Of a stretch of 64,000 nt of DNA, positions 38,169-47,961 are shown piece after piece. Origin of the DNA: Thermosediminibacterales bacterium (lineage in GTDB: Bacteria; Bacillota; Thermosediminibacteria; Koleobacterales; JARRCM01); contig JARRCM010000001.1 of NCBI GenBank assembly GCA_029982205.1, positions 37,221-101,220 of the forward strand, in the 5' to 3' direction. The notes beneath the pieces were generated by a model that ran no database searches, was not told the origin of the DNA, and was given only the letters and a program-made list of their open reading frames with translations. Position 1 is the stretch's first letter; each line of letters opens with the position of its first letter. A program made the translations under genes and the position numbers.

Positions 38169-39674
38169 CTATTCACCTGCATGGGATATTCCCAGAATTT
38201 TTAATTCAACCTCACTAAGACCAATACCCCGAAGCATCAGCCGATTGCCTTTCAGACTTTCTATGGCATTTATTCCCATTCCTCCGAGCATCTCTTTTAT
38301 TTCAATAGACCATGCCCTAAGCAGGTTTATAAGCCTACGTGCAGCTTCATCCGGATCTAACCGTTTGACAAGCTCAGGATTTTGTGTTGTTATTCCCCAG
38401 TTGCATTTTCCGGTATAACATTTCTGGCACATATGGCAACCCATAGCGACCAAAGCTGCTGTGGCAATAGATACAGCATCAGCACCAAGTGCTATTGCTT
38501 TTATCACATCACTGCTGTTCCTAATTCCACCTGAAGCCACAATTGATACCTGATTTCTTATCCCCTCATCTTTTAACCTGTCATCAACTGCCGCAATAGC
38601 CAGCTCTATAGGTATCCCAACATTGTCACGTATCCGTGTAGGTGCTGCACCTGTACCAGCACGGAATCCATCTATAACGATAATATCAGCTCCTGCACGA
38701 GCTATTCCTGAAGCAATTGCTGCCACATTGTGTACTGCAGCTATTTTCACAAGAACGGGTTTTTTATAGTCTGTTGTTTCTTTTATTGCATATATTAACT
38801 GGCGCAAGTCTTCTATCGAATATATATCATGATGGGGAGCCGGCGAAATCGCATCTGACCCGATGGGAATCATTCTTGTTTTCGAAACTTCCTCACCAAC
38901 TTTTTCCCCGGGAAGATGACCTCCAATTCCCGGTTTGGCCCCTTGACCTATTTTGATTTCCACTGCTGCAGAATGATCAAGATATTCTTGATTCACACCA
39001 AATCGCCCTGATGCCACCTGGACTATCGTGTTATCGGCAAAATCATAAAAGTCCCTGTGCAGCCCACCCTCGCCTGTGTTAAAATAAGTTCCTGCCTCCT
39101 TTGCTGCTGTTGCCAGTGCTTTAAAAGCATTATAGCTTATTGACCCAAAAGACATCCCGCCAAACATCACAGGAATCTCCAATTCTAGCTGTGGTGGCAT
39201 ATGACTGATTAGGTTTCCTTTATTATCGACCTCTAATCTGCTGGGCTTTTTACCTAAAAATGTTTTCAGCTCCATTGGTTCCCTTAATGGGTCTATAGAA
39301 GGGTTTGTAACCTGACTGGCATTCAAAACCATTTTATCCCAGTATATGGGGAATTTTTTGTCGTTTCCCATTCCAGTAAGGAGAACTCCCCCGGTTTCAG
39401 CCTGTTTATATATATCCTTTATGGACGTATCATTCCAGTAGTCATGCTGCCGAAATTCCAAAGGATGTTTCTTAACAATAAGGGCATTTTTCGGGCACTT
39501 TACTACACAGTACTGACAGTTTACACATTTTTTATCATCAGAAACCACGCGTTGTTGTTTTTCGCCATAATAATGTGCCTGAAATGAACAAAGTTTTATA
39601 CAAAGGCCGCAGTTGTTACACCGTTCTCGATCGCGTAAGACGATAAACTCTGGTGTTAAAAAACTCAAACTCAT
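38169..39674 (-). CDS. Ferredoxin-domain glutamate synthase FMN-binding subunit (split GltB domain 2)
   Basis: N-terminal two 4Fe-4S motifs CNNCGLCIKLC / CVNCQYCVVKC; GGMSFGSISYNAFKALA; GGHLPGEKV; CHMCQKCYTGKCNWGI. Confidence 0.94.
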   Translation of the reverse strand: MSLSFLTPEFIVLRDRERCNNCGLCIKLCSFQAHYYGEKQQRVVSDDKKCVNCQYCVVKCPKNALIVKKHPLEFRQHDYWNDTSIKDIYKQAETGGVLLTGMGNDKKFPIYWDKMVLNASQVTNPSIDPLREPMELKTFLGKKPSRLEVDNKGNLISHMPPQLELEIPVMFGGMSFGSISYNAFKALATAAKEAGTYFNTGEGGLHRDFYDFADNTIVQVASGRFGVNQEYLDHSAAVEIKIGQGAKPGIGGHLPGEKVGEEVSKTRMIPIGSDAISPAPHHDIYSIEDLRQLIYAIKETTDYKKPVLVKIAAVHNVAAIASGIARAGADIIVIDGFRAGTGAAPTRIRDNVGIPIELAIAAVDDRLKDEGIRNQVSIVASGGIRNSSDVIKAIALGADAVSIATAALVAMGCHMCQKCYTGKCNWGITTQNPELVKRLDPDEAARRLINLLRAWSIEIKEMLGGMGINAIESLKGNRLMLRGIGLSEVELKILGISHAGE

Positions 39675-40804
39675 GCAGTAACCTCCCTGATATATTTATG
39701 TTCAATATATGTGGATACTGTTTTATCAAGTAGCTCTATCACAGGCTCTCCTCCTCTAGGGTGCCATACCTTTTGAGGATTTTCACAAACCGCTCTTATG
39801 GCTGATTCCTCACTTGCAATAAACATCATATCTCCTTTTTTTGCAACAACTAACGGCCTTAACTTAATTCGATCATTCAGTGCAATTAAACCTGTATCTG
39901 TAGAAATTATGACTGAGAAAGGCCCGTTCATCAAACCTAATCCATATACTGCTCTCAGTGATTTATAGAGCCTCTTCTGTTCTCTAGGCATCCGGTTTAT
40001 CTCATCCCACATCGGCGGCGCAAGAATTTTACATACAATATCAACAGGTAGTTTATGTTTCCTGTAATACAAGTCAAATAAATATGCCACAACTTCTGTG
40101 TCGGTTTGAAGACTGCATTTATAGCCGTTTTGTCTTAAATATTCACGATTGCTGCCATATGACGAAAGTTCACCATTATGGACCACCGAATAACCCAATA
40201 AGTTAAAAGGATGTGCACCACCCCACCAACCGGGTGTATTCGTAGGAAAACGCCCATGGGCAGTCCAGATATAACCGTACATGTTTTCAAGTTTATAAAA
40301 CTCTCCAACATCTTCGGGATATCCTACCGCTTTAAACACTCCCATGTTTTTACCGCTTGATACAACAAACGCCCCATCAATTCCATTGTTTACTTTAAAA
40401 ACAAACTTTACTGTAAAATCATCCTCGTTAAGCTCGCTTTTATAAAGCTCATCGATTTTAGGTTTGGCAAAATACCTCATAATTATAGGTGAATCTTTAA
40501 TTGAAGAAACCTTTCGTGTTGGGATAGCTTCTGCAAGCTCAATATCATAATATTTTTTCAAAAACTCTTCAGTCTCCCTCTGGGCAACCTTGCTATCATA
40601 AAACAGATGAAACGCAAAACTGTCTTTATGGTCAGGATATATTCCATATGCGGCAAATCCTCCGCCTAGACCGTTTGACCGCTCATGCATTACTGAAATT
40701 GAATCTATAATCATTTCCCCTGAAAACCGTTTTCCTTTTTTGTTCATTATTCCGCTGATTGCACAACCTGCTGGTATTCTTATCTGCCCCTCTTTTTTTA
40801 ACAT
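39671..40804 (-). CDS. Class II glutamine amidotransferase, glutamate synthase domain 1
   Basis: AGCAISGIMNKKGKRF N-terminal nucleophile region; WTAHGRFPTNTPGWWGGAHPF; VVHNGELSSYGSNREYL. Confidence 0.92.
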   Translation of the reverse strand: MLKKEGQIRIPAGCAISGIMNKKGKRFSGEMIIDSISVMHERSNGLGGGFAAYGIYPDHKDSFAFHLFYDSKVAQRETEEFLKKYYDIELAEAIPTRKVSSIKDSPIIMRYFAKPKIDELYKSELNEDDFTVKFVFKVNNGIDGAFVVSSGKNMGVFKAVGYPEDVGEFYKLENMYGYIWTAHGRFPTNTPGWWGGAHPFNLLGYSVVHNGELSSYGSNREYLRQNGYKCSLQTDTEVVAYLFDLYYRKHKLPVDIVCKILAPPMWDEINRMPREQKRLYKSLRAVYGLGLMNGPFSVIISTDTGLIALNDRIKLRPLVVAKKGDMMFIASEESAIRAVCENPQKVWHPRGGEPVIELLDKTVSTYIEHKYIREVTA

Positions 40805-40969
40805 GGTTAAGCCCCCTTATTTAAAATTTTGGTTTCTATTGCATGTATGTATTTTTGTGTGTTTGTATTATTGTATACAATTGTTTTTAACAAATTATAC
40901 TCCTATATTATTTTTTTGTCAAATAAATATCTTACTCTATCATATGAATTTTTTTATATATAACATCAT

Positions 40970-40998
40970 AAAAAAATCCTGCTTTTTCAAGCAGGTAA
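40970..40998 (-). terminator. Terminator overlapping gltX 3' end
   Basis: Minus strand ACCTGCTTGAAAAAGCAGGATTTTTTTATG. Confidence 0.75.
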
Positions 40999-42447
40999 AA
41001 AATGTTCTCTTACGTATTTTATCCGATTAAGGATTTTTTGTTTGCCAAGAATGCTTATTATAGATACCAATTCCGGGCCATGAACTTGACCAGTAAGTGC
41101 TATCCTTATAGGCATGAACAGGTTCTTCCCTTTGATGCCTGTAGCTTTTTGAATTGATTTAAATACTTTTTTAGCAAAATCATCATCGACTATCTCTGCT
41201 TCCATTACCTGTTTTTCAAACTCATCCAGAAGATTTGGAACATGTCCCAATTTCAGAATTTGTTTAGCCTGTTCATCTTCCAGTTTTATTTCATCATCAA
41301 AAAACATACGGCTTTTCTCCACTATATCTGATACAACAGTAAGGTTTTCCTGAAGTGTTTCAACTATTTTGCAGACCCAATCTTTTTTAGATTCTATCTC
41401 TTCTTCTTTTAGAAAACCCGCTTTAATCAGATAAGGAATAGCAAGCCTGGTTATCCTGTCCACAGAACTGGATTTTATATAATGTGCATTCATCCAGTTA
41501 AGCTTATCTTTATCAAAAACCGCCGGATTTTTAGCAACTCTATCAAATGAAAACTGCTGAATAAGTTCGTCCATACTAAAAATTTCTCTTTCCCCTTCAG
41601 GAGACCATCCCAAAAGCGCCAAAAAATTAACTATTGCTTCAGGGAGGTATCCTTCATCTCTGTATTGCTCTACCCATGTTGAGCCATGACGCTTGCTCAT
41701 TTTCGTTCTATCCTTACCAAGAATTAACGAAACATGTGCAAATTTCGGCAAAGGAAAGCCTAATGCGTTATATATCAGAATCTGTCGGGGTGTATTAGAA
41801 AGATGTTCTTCCCCTCTAATAACATGTGTTATCTTCATTAAATAATCATCAATAACTACTGCAAAGTTATATACAGGAATTCCGTCAGATTTAACTATAA
41901 TAAAATCTCCGATTCCATTGCTGTCAAACTCTACTTTGCCCCGTACCATATCTTCAACTACAACCGTTTTATTTTGTGGGACCTTAAACCTGATGGTGGG
42001 TTTTCTTCCTTCTTCCTCAAACCGTTTCTTTTCTTCTTCACTAAGGTTCCTGCATCTCCCTGAATAACGAGGCATTTTGCCTTCTTCCAGCAATCTTTTT
42101 CTTTCTGATTCTAGTTCTTCTGATGTACAGTAACAATAATAGGCTTTTCCCTCATTGACCAACCTGTCTATATATTTTTTGTATATCCCAATCCTTTCAG
42201 TGGACCTATATGGGCCATATTCGCCTCCTTTATCTATGCCTTCGTCCCACTCTATACCCAACCATTTCAAGTCACGAATTATAACCTGTTCTGATTCAAG
42301 AGTTGAACGTTGAAGGTCTGTATCCTCTATTCTCACAATAAACTTTCCTTTATTTTGTCTTGCAAAAAGAAAATTAAACAGGGCAGTCCTGGCTCCTCCA
42401 ATATGTAAATAACCGGTAGGACTAGGAGCAAATCTAACTCTTAGCAC
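40987..42447 (-). CDS. gltX: Glutamyl-tRNA synthetase
   Basis: RFAPSPTGYLHIGGARTALFNFLFAR; KMSKRHGST. Confidence 0.97.
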   Translation of the reverse strand: MLRVRFAPSPTGYLHIGGARTALFNFLFARQNKGKFIVRIEDTDLQRSTLESEQVIIRDLKWLGIEWDEGIDKGGEYGPYRSTERIGIYKKYIDRLVNEGKAYYCYCTSEELESERKRLLEEGKMPRYSGRCRNLSEEEKKRFEEEGRKPTIRFKVPQNKTVVVEDMVRGKVEFDSNGIGDFIIVKSDGIPVYNFAVVIDDYLMKITHVIRGEEHLSNTPRQILIYNALGFPLPKFAHVSLILGKDRTKMSKRHGSTWVEQYRDEGYLPEAIVNFLALLGWSPEGEREIFSMDELIQQFSFDRVAKNPAVFDKDKLNWMNAHYIKSSSVDRITRLAIPYLIKAGFLKEEEIESKKDWVCKIVETLQENLTVVSDIVEKSRMFFDDEIKLEDEQAKQILKLGHVPNLLDEFEKQVMEAEIVDDDFAKKVFKSIQKATGIKGKNLFMPIRIALTGQVHGPELVSIISILGKQKILNRIKYVREHFLPA

Positions 42448-42552
42448 TAATCTTACCTCCTTTTAAACTTTGTCAACATTTGTCATAGTAATTATAGCAC
42501 TTTCTGTTGTTAAATAGCAAATTCTCATTAAAAGCATTGTGAAGCTTACGTT

Positions 42553-42587
42553 TAAAATCCCTGCAATAATACTATTGCAGGGATTTT
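42553..42587 (-). terminator. Bidirectional-looking terminator between rlpA-like gene and gltX
   Basis: aaaatccctgcaataatactattgcagggatttt inverted repeat flanked by A/T runs. Confidence 0.8.
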
Positions 42588-42602
42588 GTTGTTTTTTTAT
42601 AT

Positions 42603-43037
42603 TTACATCAGTACTTGAATTTTAACTAAACCTACTCCATCTTTAATGAGACCGATTTTTTCTGCCGCTTTTTTTGAAAGGTCTATTTCTCGGTCTTTTT
42701 GAAACGGTCCCCGATCATTAATCCTCACTATTACACTTTTGTTGTTTAAAGGATTTACTACTCTCACATGTGTCCCAAACGGCAGTGTTCTATGAGCAGC
42801 TGTTAGATCATCCTCTTCATATATTTCTCCACTTGCCGTCTTTTTGCCGTAAAAACCGGGGCCATACCATGATGCAACAACAGTTTTCTCGACATGATCC
42901 GAAAAAACCTTTTTAGTTTTAATTTCTTCAAAAGAATAAGCTATATTGCTGTCATCAACCACATCAAAAACTGAAAGGCCATTTATAACAAGCAGCAATC
43001 CTAGTAAAATTATTACAGCATAAGCAACTTGTCTCAT
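42603..43037 (-). CDS. RlpA-like double-psi beta-barrel protein with signal anchor
   Basis: VASWYGPGFYGKKTASGEIYEEDDLTAAHRTLPFGTHVRVVNPLNNKSVIVRINDRGPF. Confidence 0.93.
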   Translation of the reverse strand: MRQVAYAVIILLGLLLVINGLSVFDVVDDSNIAYSFEEIKTKKVFSDHVEKTVVASWYGPGFYGKKTASGEIYEEDDLTAAHRTLPFGTHVRVVNPLNNKSVIVRINDRGPFQKDREIDLSKKAAEKIGLIKDGVGLVKIQVLM

Positions 43038-43054
43038 TTTTTTCCCTCCTTTCT

Positions 43055-43160
43055 ACACCTCCGGGGTTAGCTGACGGGTTCGGGCCGAAAGGTAGCCCTA
43101 CTTTTATAAAAAGATTCACCCCAAAAACATCGGGTCCCCCGTATCCAAAAAGGAATTCGG
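43055..43160 (-). ncRNA. Cyclic di-AMP (ydaO/yuaA) riboswitch
   Basis: Minus strand GGGGTGAATCTTTTTATAAAAGTAGGGCTACCTTTCGGCCCGAACCCGTCAGCTAACCCCG, matching the remembered ydaO consensus; upstream of a cell-wall RlpA gene. Confidence 0.88.
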
Positions 43161-43170
43161 TGTGTTTAAA

Positions 43171-43208
43171 ATAATAAAGGCGAGGAGTTTATCCTCACCT
43201 TTTATTGT
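43171..43208 (-). terminator. Terminator after ispF
   Basis: Minus strand AATAAAAGGTGAGGATAAACTCCTCGCCTTTATTATTTT. Confidence 0.75.
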
Positions 43209-43234
43209 TTGATATTCAAACAAGACTTATTCAG

Positions 43235-43714
43235 TTAATTTTTGGAATCTAAACATGATACAGCATATGCTGAAATGCCTTCACCCTTACCGCAAAATCC
43301 CATTCCTTCAGTCGTAGTGGCTTTAACATTCACACAATCTGTTGATATTTCTAAGATGCCTGCAATGTTTTCAACCATTTTATGTATGTATTTTGATAAT
43401 TTGGGTTTTTGTGCTACTATAACCGAATCTATGTTTATTATAGAATAACCGTTTTCATATATTATCTCCCTGATTTTTTTTAATAAAACAAGACTTGAAA
43501 CATCTTTAAAGCTGTCATCAGTATCTGGAAAAATTTTACCTATATCACCCTTACCGCAAGCACCTAAAAGGGAGTCCATTATTGCATGAATCAAAACATC
43601 AGCATCAGAATGCCCTAAGAGGCCTTTTTCATATGGTATTTCTACTCCACCTAAAACAAGCCTACGGTTTTCAGAAAGCTTATGTGCATCATAACCTATC
43701 CCTACACGCATCAT
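43235..43714 (-). CDS. ispF: 2-C-methyl-D-erythritol 2,4-cyclodiphosphate synthase
   Basis: [50 protein letters not shown]. Confidence 0.97.
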   Translation of the reverse strand: MMRVGIGYDAHKLSENRRLVLGGVEIPYEKGLLGHSDADVLIHAIMDSLLGACGKGDIGKIFPDTDDSFKDVSSLVLLKKIREIIYENGYSIINIDSVIVAQKPKLSKYIHKMVENIAGILEISTDCVNVKATTTEGMGFCGKGEGISAYAVSCLDSKN

Positions 43715-43727
43715 ATCAACTCCTGTA

Positions 43728-44420
43728 TCAACTTCTTAAACGCCAGTCCAAAATAGCTTCACCTAAAATGATGTCTTCCGGTGTGGTTATTTTTATGTTC
43801 TCATAAGAACCTTTTACTATTTTAACTTTATTTCCATTTCTTTCTACAAGCATGCAATCATCTGTAGCAGAAAAACCATCTTGAATCGCTTTTTCATGAG
43901 CGTCTTTTATAAGATTGTACCTAAACACCTGAGGTGTTTGAACCGCCCAGATTTTCTCTCTATTTAAAGTTGATAAAATAAAACCCTCATTGTTAACTTT
44001 TTTAACGGTATCTTTAACAGGCACAGCAAGAGCTGCTGCATCAAATTTCATGGCTGCATCTAACACTTCAAGTACTTCTTCTTTTTTAACAAAAGGTCTT
44101 ACACCATCATGAATTATCACAAAATCGGTTTGAGGACATACTGTCTTCAAACCGTTAAATACGGACTGCTGGCGGGTTTTGCCGCCATTAGTTAATTTAA
44201 TTCTATAAAACTGATTTTTCCTCAGGACTTTTTGTTTGCAATAATTTCTGTCCTTTTCTGCTACCACCAAGACAATCTCATTAAGAACTGAAATGCTATG
44301 AAAAATTTCTAATGTATAGGCCAAAATTGGCTTTCCATATAAGTGTAAATACTGTTTGCTGATGTTTGCTCCCATTCTGCTGCCCTGACCGGCTGCAACT
44401 ATTATAGCAGAAACCTTCAT
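43728..44420 (-). CDS. ispD: 2-C-methyl-D-erythritol 4-phosphate cytidylyltransferase
   Basis: [55 protein letters not shown]. Confidence 0.96.
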   Translation of the reverse strand: MKVSAIIVAAGQGSRMGANISKQYLHLYGKPILAYTLEIFHSISVLNEIVLVVAEKDRNYCKQKVLRKNQFYRIKLTNGGKTRQQSVFNGLKTVCPQTDFVIIHDGVRPFVKKEEVLEVLDAAMKFDAAALAVPVKDTVKKVNNEGFILSTLNREKIWAVQTPQVFRYNLIKDAHEKAIQDGFSATDDCMLVERNGNKVKIVKGSYENIKITTPEDIILGEAILDWRLRS

Positions 44421-44437
44421 CGATTCACATCCTCCAT

Positions 44438-45553
44438 TTATATAGCGTGATTATCTGTCTTTGGTTTTGCAAATATCATTCGGCCAGCAGCCGTCTGCAG
44501 CACACTTGTAACCATAACACCTACAGTTTCTCCGATGTGTTTTTTACCGCCATCAACAACTATCATTGTACCATCATCCAAATACGCAACGCCTTGGCCT
44601 GATTCCTTGCCATCCTTTATTACCTGAACAAGCATCTCTTCTCCCGGAAGCACTACCGGTTTAACTGCATTGGCAAGTTCATTGATATTTAAGACAGGAA
44701 CTCCTTGAAGTTCAGCTACTTTATTTAAATTAAAATCGTTTGTTATAACTTTTCCGTTTAATTTTTGAGCAAGCCTAACAAGCTTACTGTCAACTTCAGC
44801 AACATCTTCAAAGTCACCTTCATATATTTCAACTTTTACATTTAATTCTTTTTGAATTTTATTTAATATATCTAACCCTCTTCTTCCTCGGTTTCTTTTG
44901 AGCAAATCGGAAGAATCAGCAATATGCCTTAATTCTTCGAGAACAAAACTTGGAATAATCAGGCTGCCTTCAATAAAACCACTCTTGCAGATATCAGCAA
45001 TCCTGCCATCAATAATTACACTAGTATCCAGTATTTTGGGTTTGGCTTCTACTATTGTGTTTTCTGAAGTTTTATCTTTTGAAAAAACTTTAGGAAGAGT
45101 AGGTATCATACTTGAAAACTCATCTTTTTTCTTGATAGCTATACTCATACCTAGATATCCCAAAACCACATTTGCCAGTAGAGGAAGGTAGCTACCGATC
45201 CATGGGATACTCAAGAAAGCCCTTACTAAGAGGTTCGCTATTATAAGACCCATTATAAGACCTAGAAGCCCGTAAATGATATCTGTAATCGGGGTTTTTT
45301 GAAGCCTGCATTCTATCCAATCTGTAGTGTTTTTCCCCCATTTTATCAACAAGGGGCTTATAATAAATATTATAATTCCCCCAACAACCGCCCCTATAGC
45401 TGATATCACATAAAACAATATAGAATCCGGTTCAGCACTAATGAACCTGCTGGTATATTCAATTCCTAAGCCGATAGCCGTGAGCTGATAAAACAACACC
45501 ATTCCCATAAGTACTAGAATTGTTCTTACGATCTTTTCTATCATTAAATTCAC
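44438..45553 (-). CDS. PIN/TRAM-domain integral membrane protein (YacL-like)
   Basis: N-terminal TM helices, [45 protein letters not shown] domain, C-terminal TRAM. Confidence 0.94.
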   Translation of the reverse strand: MNLMIEKIVRTILVLMGMVLFYQLTAIGLGIEYTSRFISAEPDSILFYVISAIGAVVGGIIIFIISPLLIKWGKNTTDWIECRLQKTPITDIIYGLLGLIMGLIIANLLVRAFLSIPWIGSYLPLLANVVLGYLGMSIAIKKKDEFSSMIPTLPKVFSKDKTSENTIVEAKPKILDTSVIIDGRIADICKSGFIEGSLIIPSFVLEELRHIADSSDLLKRNRGRRGLDILNKIQKELNVKVEIYEGDFEDVAEVDSKLVRLAQKLNGKVITNDFNLNKVAELQGVPVLNINELANAVKPVVLPGEEMLVQVIKDGKESGQGVAYLDDGTMIVVDGGKKHIGETVGVMVTSVLQTAAGRMIFAKPKTDNHAI

Positions 45554-45668
45554 CTCCTGTACAGTTTATTCAACTATATTTTCTTCATTATACAATATTT
45601 TTATAATAAAATCTATGTTGAGAATGCAAATTTTGGAATTTAAAATAAAAAGCGCCATAAACTGACGC

Positions 45669-46145
45669 CTATCTGAATATTTCATTAATCATAGCTTCAG
45701 CTTCAACTTCATCTATACTCATTGCTAGAACCATCTCACTTATCAAGATTCGGCGAGCATTCTCAAGCATTTTTCTTTCACCTGTAGATAATCCCTTTTC
45801 CATATCTCTTAACATCAAGTTCCTTACGACCTCGGCAACTTCATAAATATCACCGCTTTTTATCTTTTCAAGATTGGCGCGGTAACGCCTGTTCCAATTA
45901 GATGACATATTTGATTTTTCTCCTTTAAGAACATCAAACACCTGTTCAAGTTCATTACGGTTGATTACAGACCTTAATCCGATTTCTTTTACATTATTTA
46001 AGGGAATCATAACTTTCATATCACCAATAGGCATTCTCATAATATAATATTTCTGTTTTTCCCCAAGAATCTCTTTTTCTTCAATTGCTTCTATAACCCC
46101 TGCTCCATGCATAGGATAAACAATCTTGTCTCCGATATTGAACAT
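45669..46145 (-). CDS. CarD-family transcriptional regulator
   Basis: MFNIGDKIVYPMHGAGVIEAIEEKEILGEKQKYYIMRMPIGDMKVMIPLNN. Confidence 0.94.
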   Translation of the reverse strand: MFNIGDKIVYPMHGAGVIEAIEEKEILGEKQKYYIMRMPIGDMKVMIPLNNVKEIGLRSVINRNELEQVFDVLKGEKSNMSSNWNRRYRANLEKIKSGDIYEVAEVVRNLMLRDMEKGLSTGERKMLENARRILISEMVLAMSIDEVEAEAMINEIFR

Positions 46146-46200
46146 TTAATGACCTCCTTAGTCGTGGTCAAAGCCTTTAGCAAAAATTTCTTACAAGACT

Positions 46201-46229
46201 AAAATAACATATTAAATATTAATTGTCAA
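46201..46229 (-). promoter_or_regulatory. Predicted downstream carD promoter
   Basis: Minus strand TTGACA, 17 bp, TATTTT. Confidence 0.5.
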
Positions 46230-46239
46230 GTAAAATTGT

Positions 46240-46268
46240 ATTTTATCATATACTATAGCTAATGTCAA
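46240..46268 (-). promoter_or_regulatory. Predicted upstream carD promoter
   Basis: Minus strand TTGACA, 17 bp, TAAAAT. Confidence 0.6.
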
Positions 46269-46342
46269 TATGAGTTTTTTGTTTCTTTCTGAATTTTGCA
46301 TTTTTCCCCTTTATACGTTTGATAAATACAGCTTCATCCCAA

Positions 46343-46372
46343 TTGACAAAGCTGTTTTAAAAAACGTATAAT
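46343..46372 (+). promoter_or_regulatory. Predicted promoter for the only plus-strand gene
   Basis: TTGACA, 18 bp, TATAAT. Confidence 0.65.
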
Positions 46373-46468
46373 ATAAATCAAGGAACTAATTAAGAGCTAA
46401 TTAACGGCTCATCTCCAAGAAGCAAATCAGTTAACAATCCTTGAAAAGGCTTTGAATCAATAAAAGGA

Positions 46469-46876
46469 GTGATGGCTTTGATAAAAGATTTAATCTATGA
46501 CGAGTTTCAAAACAACGTCGCAAATTTATTAATACGGCACAGGAGTATTCTTGATGTAATGACTAAACTTTCAGAATCCACTGCTCGAATCAACCGTGCT
46601 CTTGCAAAATCAATAACAAACTGTGGTTGTCTAGAAGTCAAGGCTCAAAAACAGCAAATCCCAAAAAATATCACCCTACAAGAATTGAAAGATTATATGA
46701 AAACTCATCTAAGCGGGTCATTATGCCCAACATGTAAAGAAATTATTGAACATGAAATTGGTTCCAGCCTTTTTTATCTCACAGCTCTCTGCGAGCTTTT
46801 AGATTTAAATCTTTATGACGTGCTTGTAAAAGAAAATGATAAAATTTCCACTTTAGGAATTTATAATATGTCTTAA
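46469..46876 (+). CDS. Conserved small protein of unknown function (resembles Clostridia proteins labelled DUF1573-like; assignment from memory)
   Basis: 135 aa, AAAGGAGTG RBS, own promoter, CGC and CPTC cysteine motifs. Confidence 0.8.
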   Translation: MMALIKDLIYDEFQNNVANLLIRHRSILDVMTKLSESTARINRALAKSITNCGCLEVKAQKQQIPKNITLQELKDYMKTHLSGSLCPTCKEIIEHEIGSSLFYLTALCELLDLNLYDVLVKENDKISTLGIYNMS

Positions 46877-46881
46877 ACTTT

Positions 46882-47958
46882 TTAGTAGCTTTCCAAAACC
46901 ACCTGTTCTCTTATTCTCAAAAGACCCTCTTTAATTGCTCTTGCCCTCACTTCACCTATGCCTTCTACTTCATCAAGTTCTTCTATGGTTGCATTCATAA
47001 TTTTCTGTAGTGATTTAAACTCGTTAACGAGGTTTTCAATTACAGACAACGGAAGTCTCGGTATTTTATTTAATATTCTATAACCCTTTGGCATAAGGGG
47101 TTGTTCAAGTGTGCTAACACCTCCACTATAGCCTAAAGCCCTGCTGAAGTTTGTAAGGTTTAAAAGTTCTTCTGAATTAAATTCACTCATTGTTTCAAAC
47201 ACAGTTTCAGACGTTCTTTCATCATTCTCCACCAAATAATCTTTACATACCAAAAAACCCTCTCTTTCTACATCAGCCACCAGCTCATCCAACTGCATAC
47301 TAACCAAACGGCCTTCATTGCCCAGCTCCACAATATAGTTTTCGATTTCTTCAACTATACGCAAAACCATTTCTGTTCTCTGAAGCACTGTCGCTACATC
47401 AAACATTGTTACAATGTTTTCAAGCTCTAAAGCACTTAAGTTGTTCAGAGCCTTTTCTAAAACTGCCTTGTATTTATCCAAGGTTTGAATCGCTTGATTA
47501 GCCTTGTTTAAAATAACATTAATATCCCTGAGGATATATTTTATTGAACCTTTATATAAAGTTATAATGTTTCTACGCTGTGAAATTGACACTACAAGTG
47601 CCCCTGTCTGCTTTGCCACCCTTTCTGCTGTTCTGTGACGTATCCCTGTCTCATTCGAAATTATTTCCGAATCAGGAGTTAGTTGAGTATTTGCATAAAG
47701 TATCTGTTTTGCGTCATCACTCAAAATAATAGCTCCATCCATTTTAGCAAGTTCATAGAGGTTTGCTGGGGTAAATTCGCTGTTTATCTTAAACCCACCA
47801 TTAGTAATCTTTAAAACTTCTGGGCTGCTGCTTATAACAATAAGCGCTCCCGTTTTTGCTCTTAAAATGTTTTCTAAGCCTTCCCTCAGCGGTGTTCCTG
47901 GAGCAATAATAGACAGTACATTTATAAAATCGGTGTTTTGTCTGTTTTTGTAGGTCAT
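46882..47958 (-). CDS. disA: DNA integrity scanning diadenylate cyclase DisA
   Basis: DGAIILSDDAKQILYANTQLTPDSEIISNETGIRHRTAERVAKQTGALVVSISQRRNIITLY; C-terminal HhH. Confidence 0.97.
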   Translation of the reverse strand: MTYKNRQNTDFINVLSIIAPGTPLREGLENILRAKTGALIVISSSPEVLKITNGGFKINSEFTPANLYELAKMDGAIILSDDAKQILYANTQLTPDSEIISNETGIRHRTAERVAKQTGALVVSISQRRNIITLYKGSIKYILRDINVILNKANQAIQTLDKYKAVLEKALNNLSALELENIVTMFDVATVLQRTEMVLRIVEEIENYIVELGNEGRLVSMQLDELVADVEREGFLVCKDYLVENDERTSETVFETMSEFNSEELLNLTNFSRALGYSGGVSTLEQPLMPKGYRILNKIPRLPLSVIENLVNEFKSLQKIMNATIEELDEVEGIGEVRARAIKEGLLRIREQVVLESY

Positions 47959-47961
47959 TTT

